From an uncultured Collinsella sp. (GTDB lineage Bacteria; Actinomycetota; Coriobacteriia; Coriobacteriales; Coriobacteriaceae), in the NCBI GenBank assembly GCA_900546085.1, contig URBS01000036.1, positions 1-16,141 on the forward strand: a stretch of DNA of 16,141 nt. The letters are read 5' to 3'. Below, piece by piece: positions 1 through 7,139 of the stretch (the first letter of the stretch is position 1; every line of letters starts with the position of its first letter). Under the pieces are notes generated by a model. The model did no database searches. It was not told where the DNA came from and was given only the letters and a program-made list of their open reading frames with translations. The position numbers were made by a program, and so were the translations under genes.

Positions 1-596
1 GCCAGGTATTTGTCGAGCGCGTCGACGATGCGGCGCTGCTCGGCGAGGGGCGGGATCGCAACGAACATTTCTCGCGATTGATTTACAGAAATATTGACCT
101 GACCGGCGCTTCCACGAGTTGAGACGTTGTTGATCTCCGACATCTCGGAGAGATAGTAAAAGAGCCACGCAATCGGCACTTCAGGCGAATACGAATGAAT
201 GACAACAGCAGCTTGATTTGTGTTTGCCTCTGGAAAGGAATTAGGAACAATTGTAAGCTTTCCGAGTGGCGGCCCAACGATATTCATAATTAGATCGCCA
301 GGATGAATTTGAGACTTGCCCAACTGTCCATAGTGGATTTCTGGCTTAATAAACTGAGGGTGGAAGGCAAAATCAATTGCTTGATTACGCAGGTTGAACA
401 TTTTGAAATAGGGAATGCCCTCGTCGACAAAGGCATCTTTACTCGGTGTCTTGCCAGCCTCAACCCTTGCGACCATCCTCATTCGCGCCCATGCCCAACC
501 TGACGGGAGCTTGCGAATAGCTCGCTCGATGGGAGTCGACTCACCCTTGCCGTCTGCTCGCTTCTCATAGGGCAGCCCATCGGAACTGGACGGGCG
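1..596 (-). CDS. hsdS: Type I restriction-modification specificity subunit (HsdS), partial; no start codon visible
   Basis: HsdS sets the DNA target of a type I restriction-modification complex. The minus strand reads through one frame into the left edge and ends there with the hallmark segment IPPLAEQRRIVDALDKYL. This is preceded by STRGSAGQVNISVNQSREM, the usual end of a target-recognition domain before the conserved coiled-coil. The other end reads LPYEKRADGKGES, then LPSGWAWARM and EAGKTPSKDAF, the typical entry into such a domain. About one recognition domain is therefore visible, and the second conserved region lies off the window. From about 596 leftwards the frame looks like HsdS. Upstream of it I find no ATG, GTG or TTG before position 482, where ATG gives a start inside the domain. 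The piece could be a silent cassette, a frameshifted gene (another frame with an ATG at 688 runs up to this point) or a truncated one. Family identity is firm; the 5' end is not. Confidence 0.8.
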
Positions 597-789
597 TCCA
601 ATTGCGTGTAATCGCGTCCCAACGCCTTGCTCAAATTCATATAAAATGCGTCCGCAACAAGCGTTGTAAAATCTAGTGATATGAGCATCCCGGTTGCTTC
701 TGTGCTTCGATGCTCTCGTCTTTAGCGCCCTCCGTTCAGTGGAGGACTGACGGTAGGTGACGTAAAACAAGAAAAGGGAGCAAGCGCAA
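597..789. other. Divergent intergenic region between hsdS fragment and DUF262 gene
   Basis: There is no convincing gene here. An imperfect hairpin lies at 732-753 (CCGTTCAGT, loop GGAGG, ACTGACGG, one bulged T). The purine-rich AAAAGGGAG at about 773-781 is the likely ribosome binding site of the gene at 790. A short minus-strand frame starts at ATG 688 (begins MLISLDFTTLVADAF). It could be the displaced N-terminus of the HsdS gene, but it has no clear ribosome site and I do not recognise it. Confidence 0.4.
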
Positions 790-2913
790 ATGAAAGCAAC
801 CGAGGCAAATCTGCTCGACCTTATGGGCGTGGCAAAGATGCAGTTCGTCATTCCTGTGTACCAGCGAGTTTATTCGTGGAGCGTAAAAGAGTGCGAAGTG
901 CTTTGGGATGACGTCATGCGAGCGGGTCGTGATGACGTGCCGCATTTCGTGGGGTCGATGCTTTATATACCTGAGTCCGAGAGCTCGGCCACAAGCATCT
1001 CGCGCGTGCTCCTGATCGATGGACAACAGCGTATGACGACGTTCTCATTGATGATTGCCGCCTTAGCTGATTATTTGGAGAGCAATCCGGACAAGGCTGG
1101 TTTCCTTGGGGATCTCAAGATCTCGGCTCTGCGAAAGAATTACCTCTTTAACGATGATGACTACAACGGTCTGGCGCGCTACAAGCTGGTGCTTTCGCAG
1201 GACGATAAAGAGACGCTGTTTTCCATCGTATCTAGGTCTCCCGTGCCAGATGAAAAATCGGATCGGATCGTCGAGAACTATGCGTTCTTCCGTGAAAAGA
1301 TGCACGGGAAATCATTCGACCCTGCAAGGCTTTGGGCGGGGCTAAACCGCGTGCAGGTCATCGACACCAAGCTCACCGCGGGCGTTGATAATGCCCAGCT
1401 CATATTTGAGTCCATGAACTCCAAGGGCAAGCCGCTCACGCCTATTGACCTCATTCGTAACTTCGTTCTTATGTCTCTTCCCAATGACGAGCAGACCAAG
1501 CTTTACGAGGGTTACTGGCACCCGCTCGAGCGCTTGTTCGGAAAAGGCGGCGAAGAAGAGTTCAATGCATTTATCTGGTACTGGCTGTGGCTCAAGGTAC
1601 CCAATAGGATGCCAAAGGAAAACGAGGCCTACTACGAGTTCAAACGCTATTTCGCTGATGACTACGATGGGGATACCGAGGGCCTGCTGAAGGAGCTCCG
1701 CGAATATGCGCAAAGATATGCCAGGTTGTTCCTTGGCGAGGAGAAAGACGATGGCCTGCACCAAGTATTCGGCAGAATCGTAAGCCTTGATGTGAAGCAG
1801 ATCAGGCCTCTTTTGATGCTGCTTTACTCGGTTTACGAGGGAAATATGTTAAACCGCAATGCGTTTCTTCGCATCTGCGAGACTATCGAGTCGTTCCTGT
1901 TCAGGCGGGCGGTTTGCGGCAGGCTTACCACGGGCCTAAATAATTTCTTTGCCGGCATGTATCGCAACCTCGAGCAGCAGGACGATATAGAGGAGTACGT
2001 TACGGCGATGCTCCTTATCCACAGCAGCGGTATGACTGCGTACTTCCCGACAGACGAGCATTTTGTCGAGGAGTTTAAGACGCGTGACTGCTACAACCGC
2101 TTCTCCAAAAAGCGCTATTACCTGGAGCGCATGGAGAACTGGCACCACCCGAAGGAGCCCATCTCGGCTGACAATTACCAAATCGAGCACGTCATGCCCC
2201 AGACGATCGACGGTGAACATGGCTGGAAGGAATCGCTTGGCGAGAACTGGGAAGACATCCACGACAGGTTATGCAACAACCTGGGCAACCTTACGCTGAC
2301 GGGCTACAACCAGGAGTACTCAAACCGGTCGTTCTCGGACAAGCTCAATCTTCCGAACGTGGGACTTAAATGCAGCCCGCTCTACCTAAACAAGTCGATC
2401 GCCTCGCATGAAAAATGGAGCGAGGAGGAGATTAGGCAGCGTGCGGACGATCTGGCGAAAGAGGCGTGCGAGATATGGAAATATCCCGACCTTCCGGCAG
2501 ACGTCGTCGACAAGTACCGTCCTTCTCGTGGGGAGTCTGACGAGGCGCCTATCTGGACCTTGCAAGAGAACCATCCAACCTTTGCCGAGGGCGGGCTTAA
2601 TCAAAAACTGTTCGAGGAGATACGCGAGTCTATCCTCAACGCCAATCCTTCGTGGGAATCCTATATGGCCAAGTACTACGTAGGATTCAGGTCGGGCAAA
2701 CGGAAGTTGCATGCCGTGCTGGAAGGCAGGACTAGCAACGGCGGCTGGATTGCCGTTGGCTTGGCAAAGAGTGTGGATGATCTAATGGATCCAGAGGACA
2801 TGTGCCAGGATAAACGCACGCAGGGTGGATTTGGCCCGGGCCTACCGACCTATGTTGCCCTTCGGAGTGCCGATGACATTCCCGCGGTACTCGATCTTAT
2901 AAAGCAGTGCTAG
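790..2913 (+). CDS. DUF262 / DUF1524 (GmrSD-like) protein with C-terminal DUF5655-like domain
   Basis: The 707-residue protein starts with a ParB-like DUF262 domain. It has IPVYQRVYSW at residues 21-30 and LIDGQQRMTT at 75-84, the nucleotide-binding/hydrolysis motifs of this family. A long helical middle section follows. Then comes a DUF1524 HNH-type nuclease region with IEHVMPQ at 465-471 and NNLGNLTLTGYNQEYSN at 496-512. The last ~110 residues (from about 595) resemble DUF5655, a small domain often appended to such proteins. DUF262-DUF1524 proteins include the GmrSD type IV restriction enzymes that cut modified DNA, so phage defence is the best guess; it is inferred, not shown. No signal peptide or membrane segment is seen. 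The start has AAAAGGGAG about 8 bp upstream. The gene lies beside, and divergent from, an HsdS fragment, which fits a small restriction island. A weak T-less hairpin (2917-2945) follows the stop. Confidence 0.9.
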   Translation: MKATEANLLDLMGVAKMQFVIPVYQRVYSWSVKECEVLWDDVMRAGRDDVPHFVGSMLYIPESESSATSISRVLLIDGQQRMTTFSLMIAALADYLESNPDKAGFLGDLKISALRKNYLFNDDDYNGLARYKLVLSQDDKETLFSIVSRSPVPDEKSDRIVENYAFFREKMHGKSFDPARLWAGLNRVQVIDTKLTAGVDNAQLIFESMNSKGKPLTPIDLIRNFVLMSLPNDEQTKLYEGYWHPLERLFGKGGEEEFNAFIWYWLWLKVPNRMPKENEAYYEFKRYFADDYDGDTEGLLKELREYAQRYARLFLGEEKDDGLHQVFGRIVSLDVKQIRPLLMLLYSVYEGNMLNRNAFLRICETIESFLFRRAVCGRLTTGLNNFFAGMYRNLEQQDDIEEYVTAMLLIHSSGMTAYFPTDEHFVEEFKTRDCYNRFSKKRYYLERMENWHHPKEPISADNYQIEHVMPQTIDGEHGWKESLGENWEDIHDRLCNNLGNLTLTGYNQEYSNRSFSDKLNLPNVGLKCSPLYLNKSIASHEKWSEEEIRQRADDLAKEACEIWKYPDLPADVVDKYRPSRGESDEAPIWTLQENHPTFAEGGLNQKLFEEIRESILNANPSWESYMAKYYVGFRSGKRKLHAVLEGRTSNGGWIAVGLAKSVDDLMDPEDMCQDKRTQGGFGPGLPTYVALRSADDIPAVLDLIKQC

Positions 2914-2980
2914 GTTGAAGGCCGGGAGTCTAATTCTCGACCTTCGCCAGCTTAAAATCGTAGAGGGCTCATCCGCCCGT

Positions 2981-3403
2981 TTACACCCCCGCAATTCCGC
3001 GCGTCGCGCTTAGCAGCTCATATTCCCTCTGGCTCCACTGACGCAGTTCGGCAGCCTCGACGGCATCGCGGCACAGGTCCAGGAACACCTCGGCGCCCTC
3101 GTAGAAACACTCGCGGGCAAAGGCGCCGGATCCGCCCGCAACGCATGCGCCATCAGCAAATAACTCCCAGCTGGACGGCTCGCGCGAGTCGTCTCCGAGC
3201 AGCTTGATCTGCAGTACGTGCGGGTCGCCAACGGCGCAGAGCTCTTCCTCGAGTACCTGCACCGTAAAGCGCATCTGGTGGGAGAGACTGCTCTTGACCA
3301 TGGCCGAGGCGTAGCCATTTGGCTTATCCAGAAGATGCATGTGATTCGGTTTGACGACCAGATTGTGGAAGTTGCGCTCGCTGCGCACGGAGAAATTGTC
3401 CAT
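2981..3403 (-). CDS. Hypothetical protein, 140 aa
   Basis: I do not recognise this protein. I place the start at ATG 3403 (MDNFSVRSERNFHNLVV) because AAAAGGAG sits 6 bp upstream. The frame stays open to 3676 but has no better start there. The product looks soluble and mixed alpha/beta, with no membrane segment or signal peptide. It has an acidic helical C-terminal half containing ECFYEGAEVFLDLCRDAVEAA. It is convergent with the DUF262 gene (67 bp gap) and has a long, hairpin-rich leader reaching towards 3600. The frame lacks frequent rare codons and the Shine-Dalgarno match is strong, so I think it is real. The function is unknown. Confidence 0.6.
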   Translation of the reverse strand: MDNFSVRSERNFHNLVVKPNHMHLLDKPNGYASAMVKSSLSHQMRFTVQVLEEELCAVGDPHVLQIKLLGDDSREPSSWELFADGACVAGGSGAFARECFYEGAEVFLDLCRDAVEAAELRQWSQREYELLSATRGIAGV

Positions 3404-3494
3404 ACGGACTCCTTTTATCGATGTTGGCAGGGCCACCGTGCCTCTTGGCCGGTTGGCGTCGGGATCGTGGAGCCAACTCTCTACCCCGACTCTG

Positions 3495-3521
3495 GATAAA
3501 ACGCGCCCGCTCCTTGCGGGC
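3495..3521 (-). terminator. GC hairpin followed by short U-run in leader of the 2981-3403 gene (possible attenuator)
   Basis: On the minus strand GCCCGC, loop AAGGA, GCGGGC (3521 to 3505) is followed by GCG and TTTT (to 3498). It lies about 95 bp upstream of ATG 3403 with no upstream gene on that strand to terminate. A leader attenuator or a weak terminator for stray transcription are both possible. The U-run is short, so confidence is low. Confidence 0.3.
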
Positions 3522-3551
3522 ACGATGGAGTCTATCAGCGCGCGCGGACAC

Positions 3552-3597
3552 AAATCAAGCGCTGCTTGCGAAATGACGCGCGGGCGGCGCTTGATTT
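3552..3597. repeat. Perfect 11-bp inverted repeat, 24-nt spacer
   Basis: AAATCAAGCGC at 3552-3562 is matched by GCGCTTGATTT at 3587-3597. There is no T-run on either side, so it is not a classical terminator. It lies in the non-coding stretch between the 2981-3403 gene and the 33-bp repeat array, upstream of the ATPase gene. Confidence 0.6.
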
Positions 3598-3623
3598 CGC
3601 CGGCTGCTGTTAGGCTTAAATCA

Positions 3624-3738
3624 GGAAAAGTGTCGAAATCGCCCATGTAAAAGTACAGAAAAGTGTCGTAATACACACTTTAAAACCTCGAAAAAGTGTC
3701 GAAATAAGCATCTAACAACCACGGAAAAGTGTATCCTA
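3624..3738 (+). repeat. Four-copy direct repeat AAAAGTGT(CGAAAT) with exact 33-bp period upstream of ATPase gene
   Basis: The core AAAAGTGT occurs at 3626, 3659, 3692 and 3725, each exactly 33 bp from the last. Copies 1 and 3 continue as CGAAAT, copy 2 as CGTAAT and copy 4 as ATCCTAG. Spacers differ in sequence, so this is a phased site array rather than a simple tandem duplication. At about 11 bp per turn, 33 bp is near three helical turns, so all sites would face roughly one side of DNA. Copy 4 ends 40 bp before the chosen ATPase start and overlaps a -10-like TATCCT (3732-3737). Operator sites for a repressor, possibly autoregulation, are the simplest reading (inference). Apparent coding on the minus strand here (repeated RHFS/FRHF) is just the translation of the array. 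Confidence 0.8.
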
Positions 3739-3771
3739 GTGCCAAAACAGCACGTAATAAGGGGTATGCTT

Positions 3772-5094
3772 ATGCTGCAGAGAAAAGCGAAAGCACAGTT
3801 TGAATCTTGGCTTGCCTCGTCGCCTAACAAGGCTCTTTTGGTCAAGGGCGCCCGACAGGTGGGAAAGTCATATTTAGTCAGCGTCTTTGCAAACGAATCG
3901 TTCGAAAATGTCGTGACGTTCGACCTTATCGCCGACGCGTCCGTGCGCGATTCGTTTTTGGCGGCGAAAAGTGCGGACGACCTGCTTATGCGCATGTCTA
4001 TTGCTGCGACGCAGCCGATGGTTGCGAACAAGACCGTCGTGGTTATCGACGAGGTACAGCGATGCCCCAACGTGGTGACGTTTATCAAATACCTGGTCCA
4101 GCGCGGTGACTTTCGATACATCCTTACCGGATCGCTCCTTGGTGTTGAGCTCGAGGGCATCGATTCCCTGCCGGTGGGGTATGTCGAGCAGGTCCAGATG
4201 TACCCGCTCGACTTTGAGGAGTTTTGCTGGGCAAATGGCGTTGGTGCCAGCGTGTTTGACATGCTCAGGGGCTGTCTAAAGGATGAGGGGGAGCTTCCCG
4301 GCTACCTGTATGACCGCTTGCTCGATCTGTTCCATCAGTATGTGGTGGTGGGAGGCATGCCTGACGCGGTCAATTCCTTCTTGGCGACGCGCAATGTCGA
4401 CGAGGTTCGAAACATCCATCGTGATCTTCATGCCCTGTATCGCGATGACATCGCAAAGTACGCTCCGCCCGAGCTACGCTTGGTTATTCGCGATATCTAT
4501 GATTTGATTCCCAGCGAGGCCGGCTCCAAAAACAAGCGATTCAAACTGTCATCGATTAACGGTGTCAAACGTTTTTCGCAGGTGACAGATCATTTTCTCT
4601 GGTTATCGGAGGCGGGTGTCGCGCTTTCCGTATATAACGTAACGGCGCCCGTGGCACCCCTTTTATTGGGGGAGCAGCGAAATCTGTTCAAGCTGTTTTA
4701 CTTGGATACCGGAATGCTCATGTCGTCGTATTCCAAAAGGGTCGCCCAAGGCGTTTTTGATGGGGAGGCGGAGGGCCCCTTTGGCATGAATATGGGGGCG
4801 GCGTTTGAGGGCTTCGTTGCCCAAGAGCTCAAAGCTCATGGATTTAGATTGCGCTACTTTACGTCCAAAAAGGTCGGTGAGCTCGATTTTGTGGAGGAGA
4901 CGCTCGATGGGGAGGTCCTTGCCATCGAGGTCAAGTCGGGCAAGAGCTTTAAGTCCCATGCGGCGCTCGACAACGCGCTCGCGACGAAGGGCTACGGAAT
5001 CGATCGCGCCCTGGTACTTGCGGAATGTAATCTTCACCGCGATGGTGACGTGCTGTATCTGCCCATCTTTATGGCAGGGCTTTTGGAGCCGTAA
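3772..5094 (+). CDS. AAA ATPase, AAA_14/DUF4143 family
   Basis: This is a 441-residue ATPase. Walker A is GARQVGKS at residues 26-33 and Walker B is VVVIDEVQRCP with D93-E94; ILTGSLLG follows as a sensor-like strand. The middle and C-terminus match the DUF4143 type. Near the end ELDF (D372) and AIEVKSGK (E386, K388) form a PD-(D/E)xK-like nuclease core, common in this family. The cellular role of these ATPases is not settled; many sit in accessory regions. The start is uncertain: GTG 3739 and ATG 3766 are in frame. ATG 3772 is preferred because AAGGGG (3759-3764) is 7 bp upstream and the protein then begins MLQRKAKAQFESWL, like its relatives. The gene stands alone after the 33-bp repeat array and is convergent with the gene at 5132-6100 (37 bp gap, no clear terminator). 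Confidence 0.9.
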   Translation: MLQRKAKAQFESWLASSPNKALLVKGARQVGKSYLVSVFANESFENVVTFDLIADASVRDSFLAAKSADDLLMRMSIAATQPMVANKTVVVIDEVQRCPNVVTFIKYLVQRGDFRYILTGSLLGVELEGIDSLPVGYVEQVQMYPLDFEEFCWANGVGASVFDMLRGCLKDEGELPGYLYDRLLDLFHQYVVVGGMPDAVNSFLATRNVDEVRNIHRDLHALYRDDIAKYAPPELRLVIRDIYDLIPSEAGSKNKRFKLSSINGVKRFSQVTDHFLWLSEAGVALSVYNVTAPVAPLLLGEQRNLFKLFYLDTGMLMSSYSKRVAQGVFDGEAEGPFGMNMGAAFEGFVAQELKAHGFRLRYFTSKKVGELDFVEETLDGEVLAIEVKSGKSFKSHAALDNALATKGYGIDRALVLAECNLHRDGDVLYLPIFMAGLLEP

Positions 5095-5131
5095 CATGCC
5101 GCTGGCTCTTCCGGCCCTCCCTTAACCCTCG

Positions 5132-6100
5132 CTACTCGTCGTCTCCGTCGTTGGGGTCGCCCTTGAGGGTGTTGATGTCCAGATACTCGTCATCGTCCTC
5201 TTTTTGCTGGGTCTCCGACTCCGCTTGGGTGGGGCCGGAGAACAGCCGGAATCCCTCAAACGCAATGACGCCGAGCAGGGCAATGACAATGGCGATAAAG
5301 GCAACCTTGACTGCCTGCGGAAATTCCGAAAAACGCAGCGCCTTTTCCTCGGCGTAATAATCGGCGAAGCGCTCTTCGCCCGTGCTTTTGGTATACGCCG
5401 GTGCGGACGCGGCCTCCGGGTCATATTCCGGTGCAGGCGTGGCAGCGTACGGATCGTTGAGATAATCGCTCGATGTGGTGCCATAATCCTCGGTCTCGAT
5501 GCGACCGGCGTCAGCATGGCCATCGGAATAATCGGAATATGCCGCACCGCCCTCATAGCCCGCGGCGCTCGTGTTGGCGGCAAAAAGCGGGTTAACTGGA
5601 ACGTCGAGCGCCGGCATGCCGGTAGAGGTCTCATCCAGATCGGCTGCAGCCCAGGAATCGTAGGCAACCTGATGGGCAACGGGCTCATCGAGCCTTGTGA
5701 CCGGAGGCTTGCGTGCCGCAGGAACAGGCAACTGCTGGGCGCTGTACATAACGGTGCTGTCGGCCGATTTGCCCTGCGTCGCTGCAGCGAGAAATGCCGC
5801 CGTCTCGGACGGGTCGCTTGCGGGGCGGGGAGTGGGTGTGGGCGCAGACGCGGGCGTCGAAACAGGCGACTGCGCAGGAGCCGGCGCAGATGCGGGCTTA
5901 GGCGCAAGTGCGGGATTGGGGCTTGACGGGCGAGCCCCACCGCCCATGAGTTCGTCGGCGGTCCACGGGCGATCATCCATCACGTCGTCAAGGCTCAACG
6001 AAAACAGGTCGTCTTCACCCTCATCGAACATGCGGTGCACATGTCCACCAATTGCCGGAATCAATCCGCGACCGGTGCATGATGCCTTGCTCAACGCCAT
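5132..6100 (-). CDS. Pro/Ala-rich single-pass membrane protein, unknown function
   Basis: The 322-residue protein starts at ATG 6100 (MALSKASCTGRGLIPAIGG). AAAGGGTGG lies 6 bp upstream, so the longer open frame to 6196 is not used. Residues ~20-55 are acidic and may form a small conserved module (DEGEDDLFSLSLDDVMDD). A long low-complexity linker rich in Pro, Ala, Ser and Thr follows, then a Tyr/Asp-rich region. One membrane helix lies at about 264-287 (VKVAFIAIVIALLGVIAF), and a strongly acidic ~35-residue tail ends the protein. No signal peptide is seen, so a cytoplasmic N-terminus with a C-terminal anchor is likely. No catalytic motif is visible. I cannot name a family. It may be a lineage-restricted cell-envelope or division-related protein, but that is a guess. 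It does not share a strand with the catabolic genes to its right. Confidence 0.75.
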   Translation of the reverse strand: MALSKASCTGRGLIPAIGGHVHRMFDEGEDDLFSLSLDDVMDDRPWTADELMGGGARPSSPNPALAPKPASAPAPAQSPVSTPASAPTPTPRPASDPSETAAFLAAATQGKSADSTVMYSAQQLPVPAARKPPVTRLDEPVAHQVAYDSWAAADLDETSTGMPALDVPVNPLFAANTSAAGYEGGAAYSDYSDGHADAGRIETEDYGTTSSDYLNDPYAATPAPEYDPEAASAPAYTKSTGEERFADYYAEEKALRFSEFPQAVKVAFIAIVIALLGVIAFEGFRLFSGPTQAESETQQKEDDDEYLDINTLKGDPNDGDDE

Positions 6101-6134
6101 TCTGTTCCACCCTTTCGAAATACTAATGACATCG

Positions 6135-6140
6135 ATTATA
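6135..6140 (-). promoter_or_regulatory. Candidate -10 box (TATAAT) for the membrane protein gene
   Basis: The minus strand has a consensus TATAAT about 35 bp upstream of ATG 6100, a normal leader length. I do not see a good -35 at 16-18 bp, so this is only a candidate. Confidence 0.35.
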
Positions 6141-6184
6141 TGGAACTTCCCAAGCGGCTCGGTCTTGGATTCGAGCTTTCCAGA

Positions 6185-6221
6185 ACTCGCGCCCAAAAGG
6201 GGAGGGGCAATCTAGGCGAGT
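6185..6221 (-). terminator. Bulged hairpin after the regulator gene, no U-run
   Basis: Just past the stop of the regulator, ACTCGC and GCCC pair with GGGC and GCGAGT (plus-strand ends 6185-6194 and 6205-6221) around a 7-nt bulge. No T-run follows. It may act as an RNA 3' end or mean little. Confidence 0.25.
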
Positions 6222-6223
6222 GC

Positions 6224-6877
6224 CTACTTGTCGTCGGCCGCCGCCTTGGCCTCATTGAGGTAGCTATAGAAGCTGTATTTGGAGATGCCAAAGAACTCGC
6301 AGGCGCGTTCGCTCGACTTGGAGATGAGGAAGGCGCCGCGACGGTCGAGATAGCCAATGGCGCGAATGCGCTCATCTTTGGTCATGAGGGCTGCAGGCTT
6401 GCCCACGTATTGCTCGCACTCGCGCAGCAGATCTTCGAGCAGGTCGCCGATGTTTTTGGTAATGGGCTCGGGCTCGGTGTAGCCCGTGCCGCCGGTGCCG
6501 GTAAAGGCATCGAGCGAGCGCTCAAAAGCCTTCATGAGCGTAATGTCAAAGTTAATGCCCAAAATGCCGACGGGCCTGCCCTCGTCGTTGCGGATAAAGA
6601 TGGTCGAGGACTTGAGCAGCTTGCCATCGGTGGTTTTGGTGAGGTATGGCTCGCGGTCGTGCACGTCGGTGGTGCCCTCGTGCATGGACTCAAACACGAT
6701 ATGGCTGGGTCCGTCACCCAGTTTGCGCCCGCTGACGTGGCCGTTTTCGATCACTACGATGGAGTGGTCCACGTCCTCGGTCTCCAGATCGTGGACGACG
6801 ACTTCGCAGTTGGGACCAAATTGGAGCGCCAGACCGTGTGCGAGGCGCTTGTAAAACTCAATCTGTGCGGGGGTCAT
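6224..6877 (-). CDS. YheO-like PAS / HTH_22 transcriptional regulator (DauR type)
   Basis: The 217-residue regulator begins MTPAQIEFYKRLAHGLALQFG and has the YheO-type PAS domain (residues ~5-120). This includes PNCEVVVHDL, SIVVIENGHVSGR and VGILGINFDIT, a highly typical set. The C-terminal ~65 residues form the HTH_22 DNA-binding domain (MTKDERIRAIGYLDRRGAFLI, then FFGISKYSFYSYLNEA). Relatives such as DauR regulate amino-acid catabolism genes. I choose ATG 6877 over the longer frame from 6931. The protein then matches the family start, and AAGG lies 5 bp upstream, while 6931 has no ribosome site. It is divergent from ygeX across ~260 bp containing two similar dyads, so it most likely controls the ygeX-ygeY-ygeW genes. 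The ligand sensed by the PAS domain is unknown; a ureido compound or diaminopropionate would fit (inference). Confidence 0.88.
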   Translation of the reverse strand: MTPAQIEFYKRLAHGLALQFGPNCEVVVHDLETEDVDHSIVVIENGHVSGRKLGDGPSHIVFESMHEGTTDVHDREPYLTKTTDGKLLKSSTIFIRNDEGRPVGILGINFDITLMKAFERSLDAFTGTGGTGYTEPEPITKNIGDLLEDLLRECEQYVGKPAALMTKDERIRAIGYLDRRGAFLISKSSERACEFFGISKYSFYSYLNEAKAAADDK

Positions 6878-6918
6878 GGGTGCCTTGGGCACACTTTGCC
6901 ATAAACCACACCTGTTCG

Positions 6919-6929
6919 CAAACAAATAC
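6919..6929. promoter_or_regulatory. Half-site related to the ygeX operator dyads
   Basis: CAAACAAATAC at 6919-6929 repeats the AACAAA half of the two dyads at 6982 and 7033. It lies 42 bp upstream of the regulator's start and could allow autoregulation. The match is short and may be chance. Confidence 0.25.
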
Positions 6930-6981
6930 ATAGACAGGCTAATTGGTGACCGTTCGGCGGCGAAAAGGTACCGATTACGGC

Positions 6982-6999
6982 AACAAACAATTTGTTAGG
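6982..6999. promoter_or_regulatory. Candidate operator dyad 1 (AACAAACAATTTGTTAGG)
   Basis: AACAAA and TTTGTT form a 6-bp inverted repeat around CAA. It matches dyad 2 (7033-7050) at 15 of 18 positions. Both lie in the divergent region between the YheO-like regulator and ygeX, which suggests binding sites for that regulator (inference). Confidence 0.55.
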
Positions 7000-7032
7000 T
7001 TTTCCAATCAAAAAGTGTGATAGAACAGTGCT

Positions 7033-7050
7033 AACAAACTTTTTGTTTGG
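7033..7050. promoter_or_regulatory. Candidate operator dyad 2 (AACAAACTTTTTGTTTGG)
   Basis: CAAAC and GTTTG are inverted around TTTTT. The site starts 51 bp after dyad 1, about five helical turns, and 107 bp upstream of the ygeX start. I could not identify a clean -35/-10 pair for ygeX here. The TTGGCA overlapping its end (7047-7052) has no partner -10 and no sigma-54 -12 element. Confidence 0.55.
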
Positions 7051-7139
7051 CATCCACATAAAAGTTCAGTCGCATGAATGGGAATGGGCTGAAACGCGTA
7101 TGCGGGGGCCGGCAAGAGAGAACTTAAGGAGTTCACCGT

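Noticed and set aside
3404..3676. N-terminal extension of the 2981-3403 gene
   Set aside because: ATG 3403 has a strong ribosome site; the extension includes hairpins and part of the repeat array and has no good start.
3624..3738. CRISPR array
   Set aside because: Repeats are only ~14 bp, four copies, and the spacers are about 19 bp; the pattern fits phased binding sites better.
3621..4262. Minus-strand frame with repeated FRHF/RHFS units
   Set aside because: The repeat is the 33-bp DNA array read as protein, and the rest is antisense to the Walker A/B part of the ATPase.
5095..5131. Terminator between the convergent ATPase and membrane protein genes
   Set aside because: Only 37 bp with no stable hairpin or T-run on either strand.
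7007..7019. AAAAAGTGT upstream of ygeX as another ATPase-array site
   Set aside because: Single short AT-rich match without the CGAAAT extension or 33-bp partner.
7047..7062. Sigma-54 promoter before ygeX, as in the E. coli cluster
   Set aside because: TTGGCA is present but there is no TTGC-type -12 element at the right spacing, and no sigma-54 activator gene is next to it.
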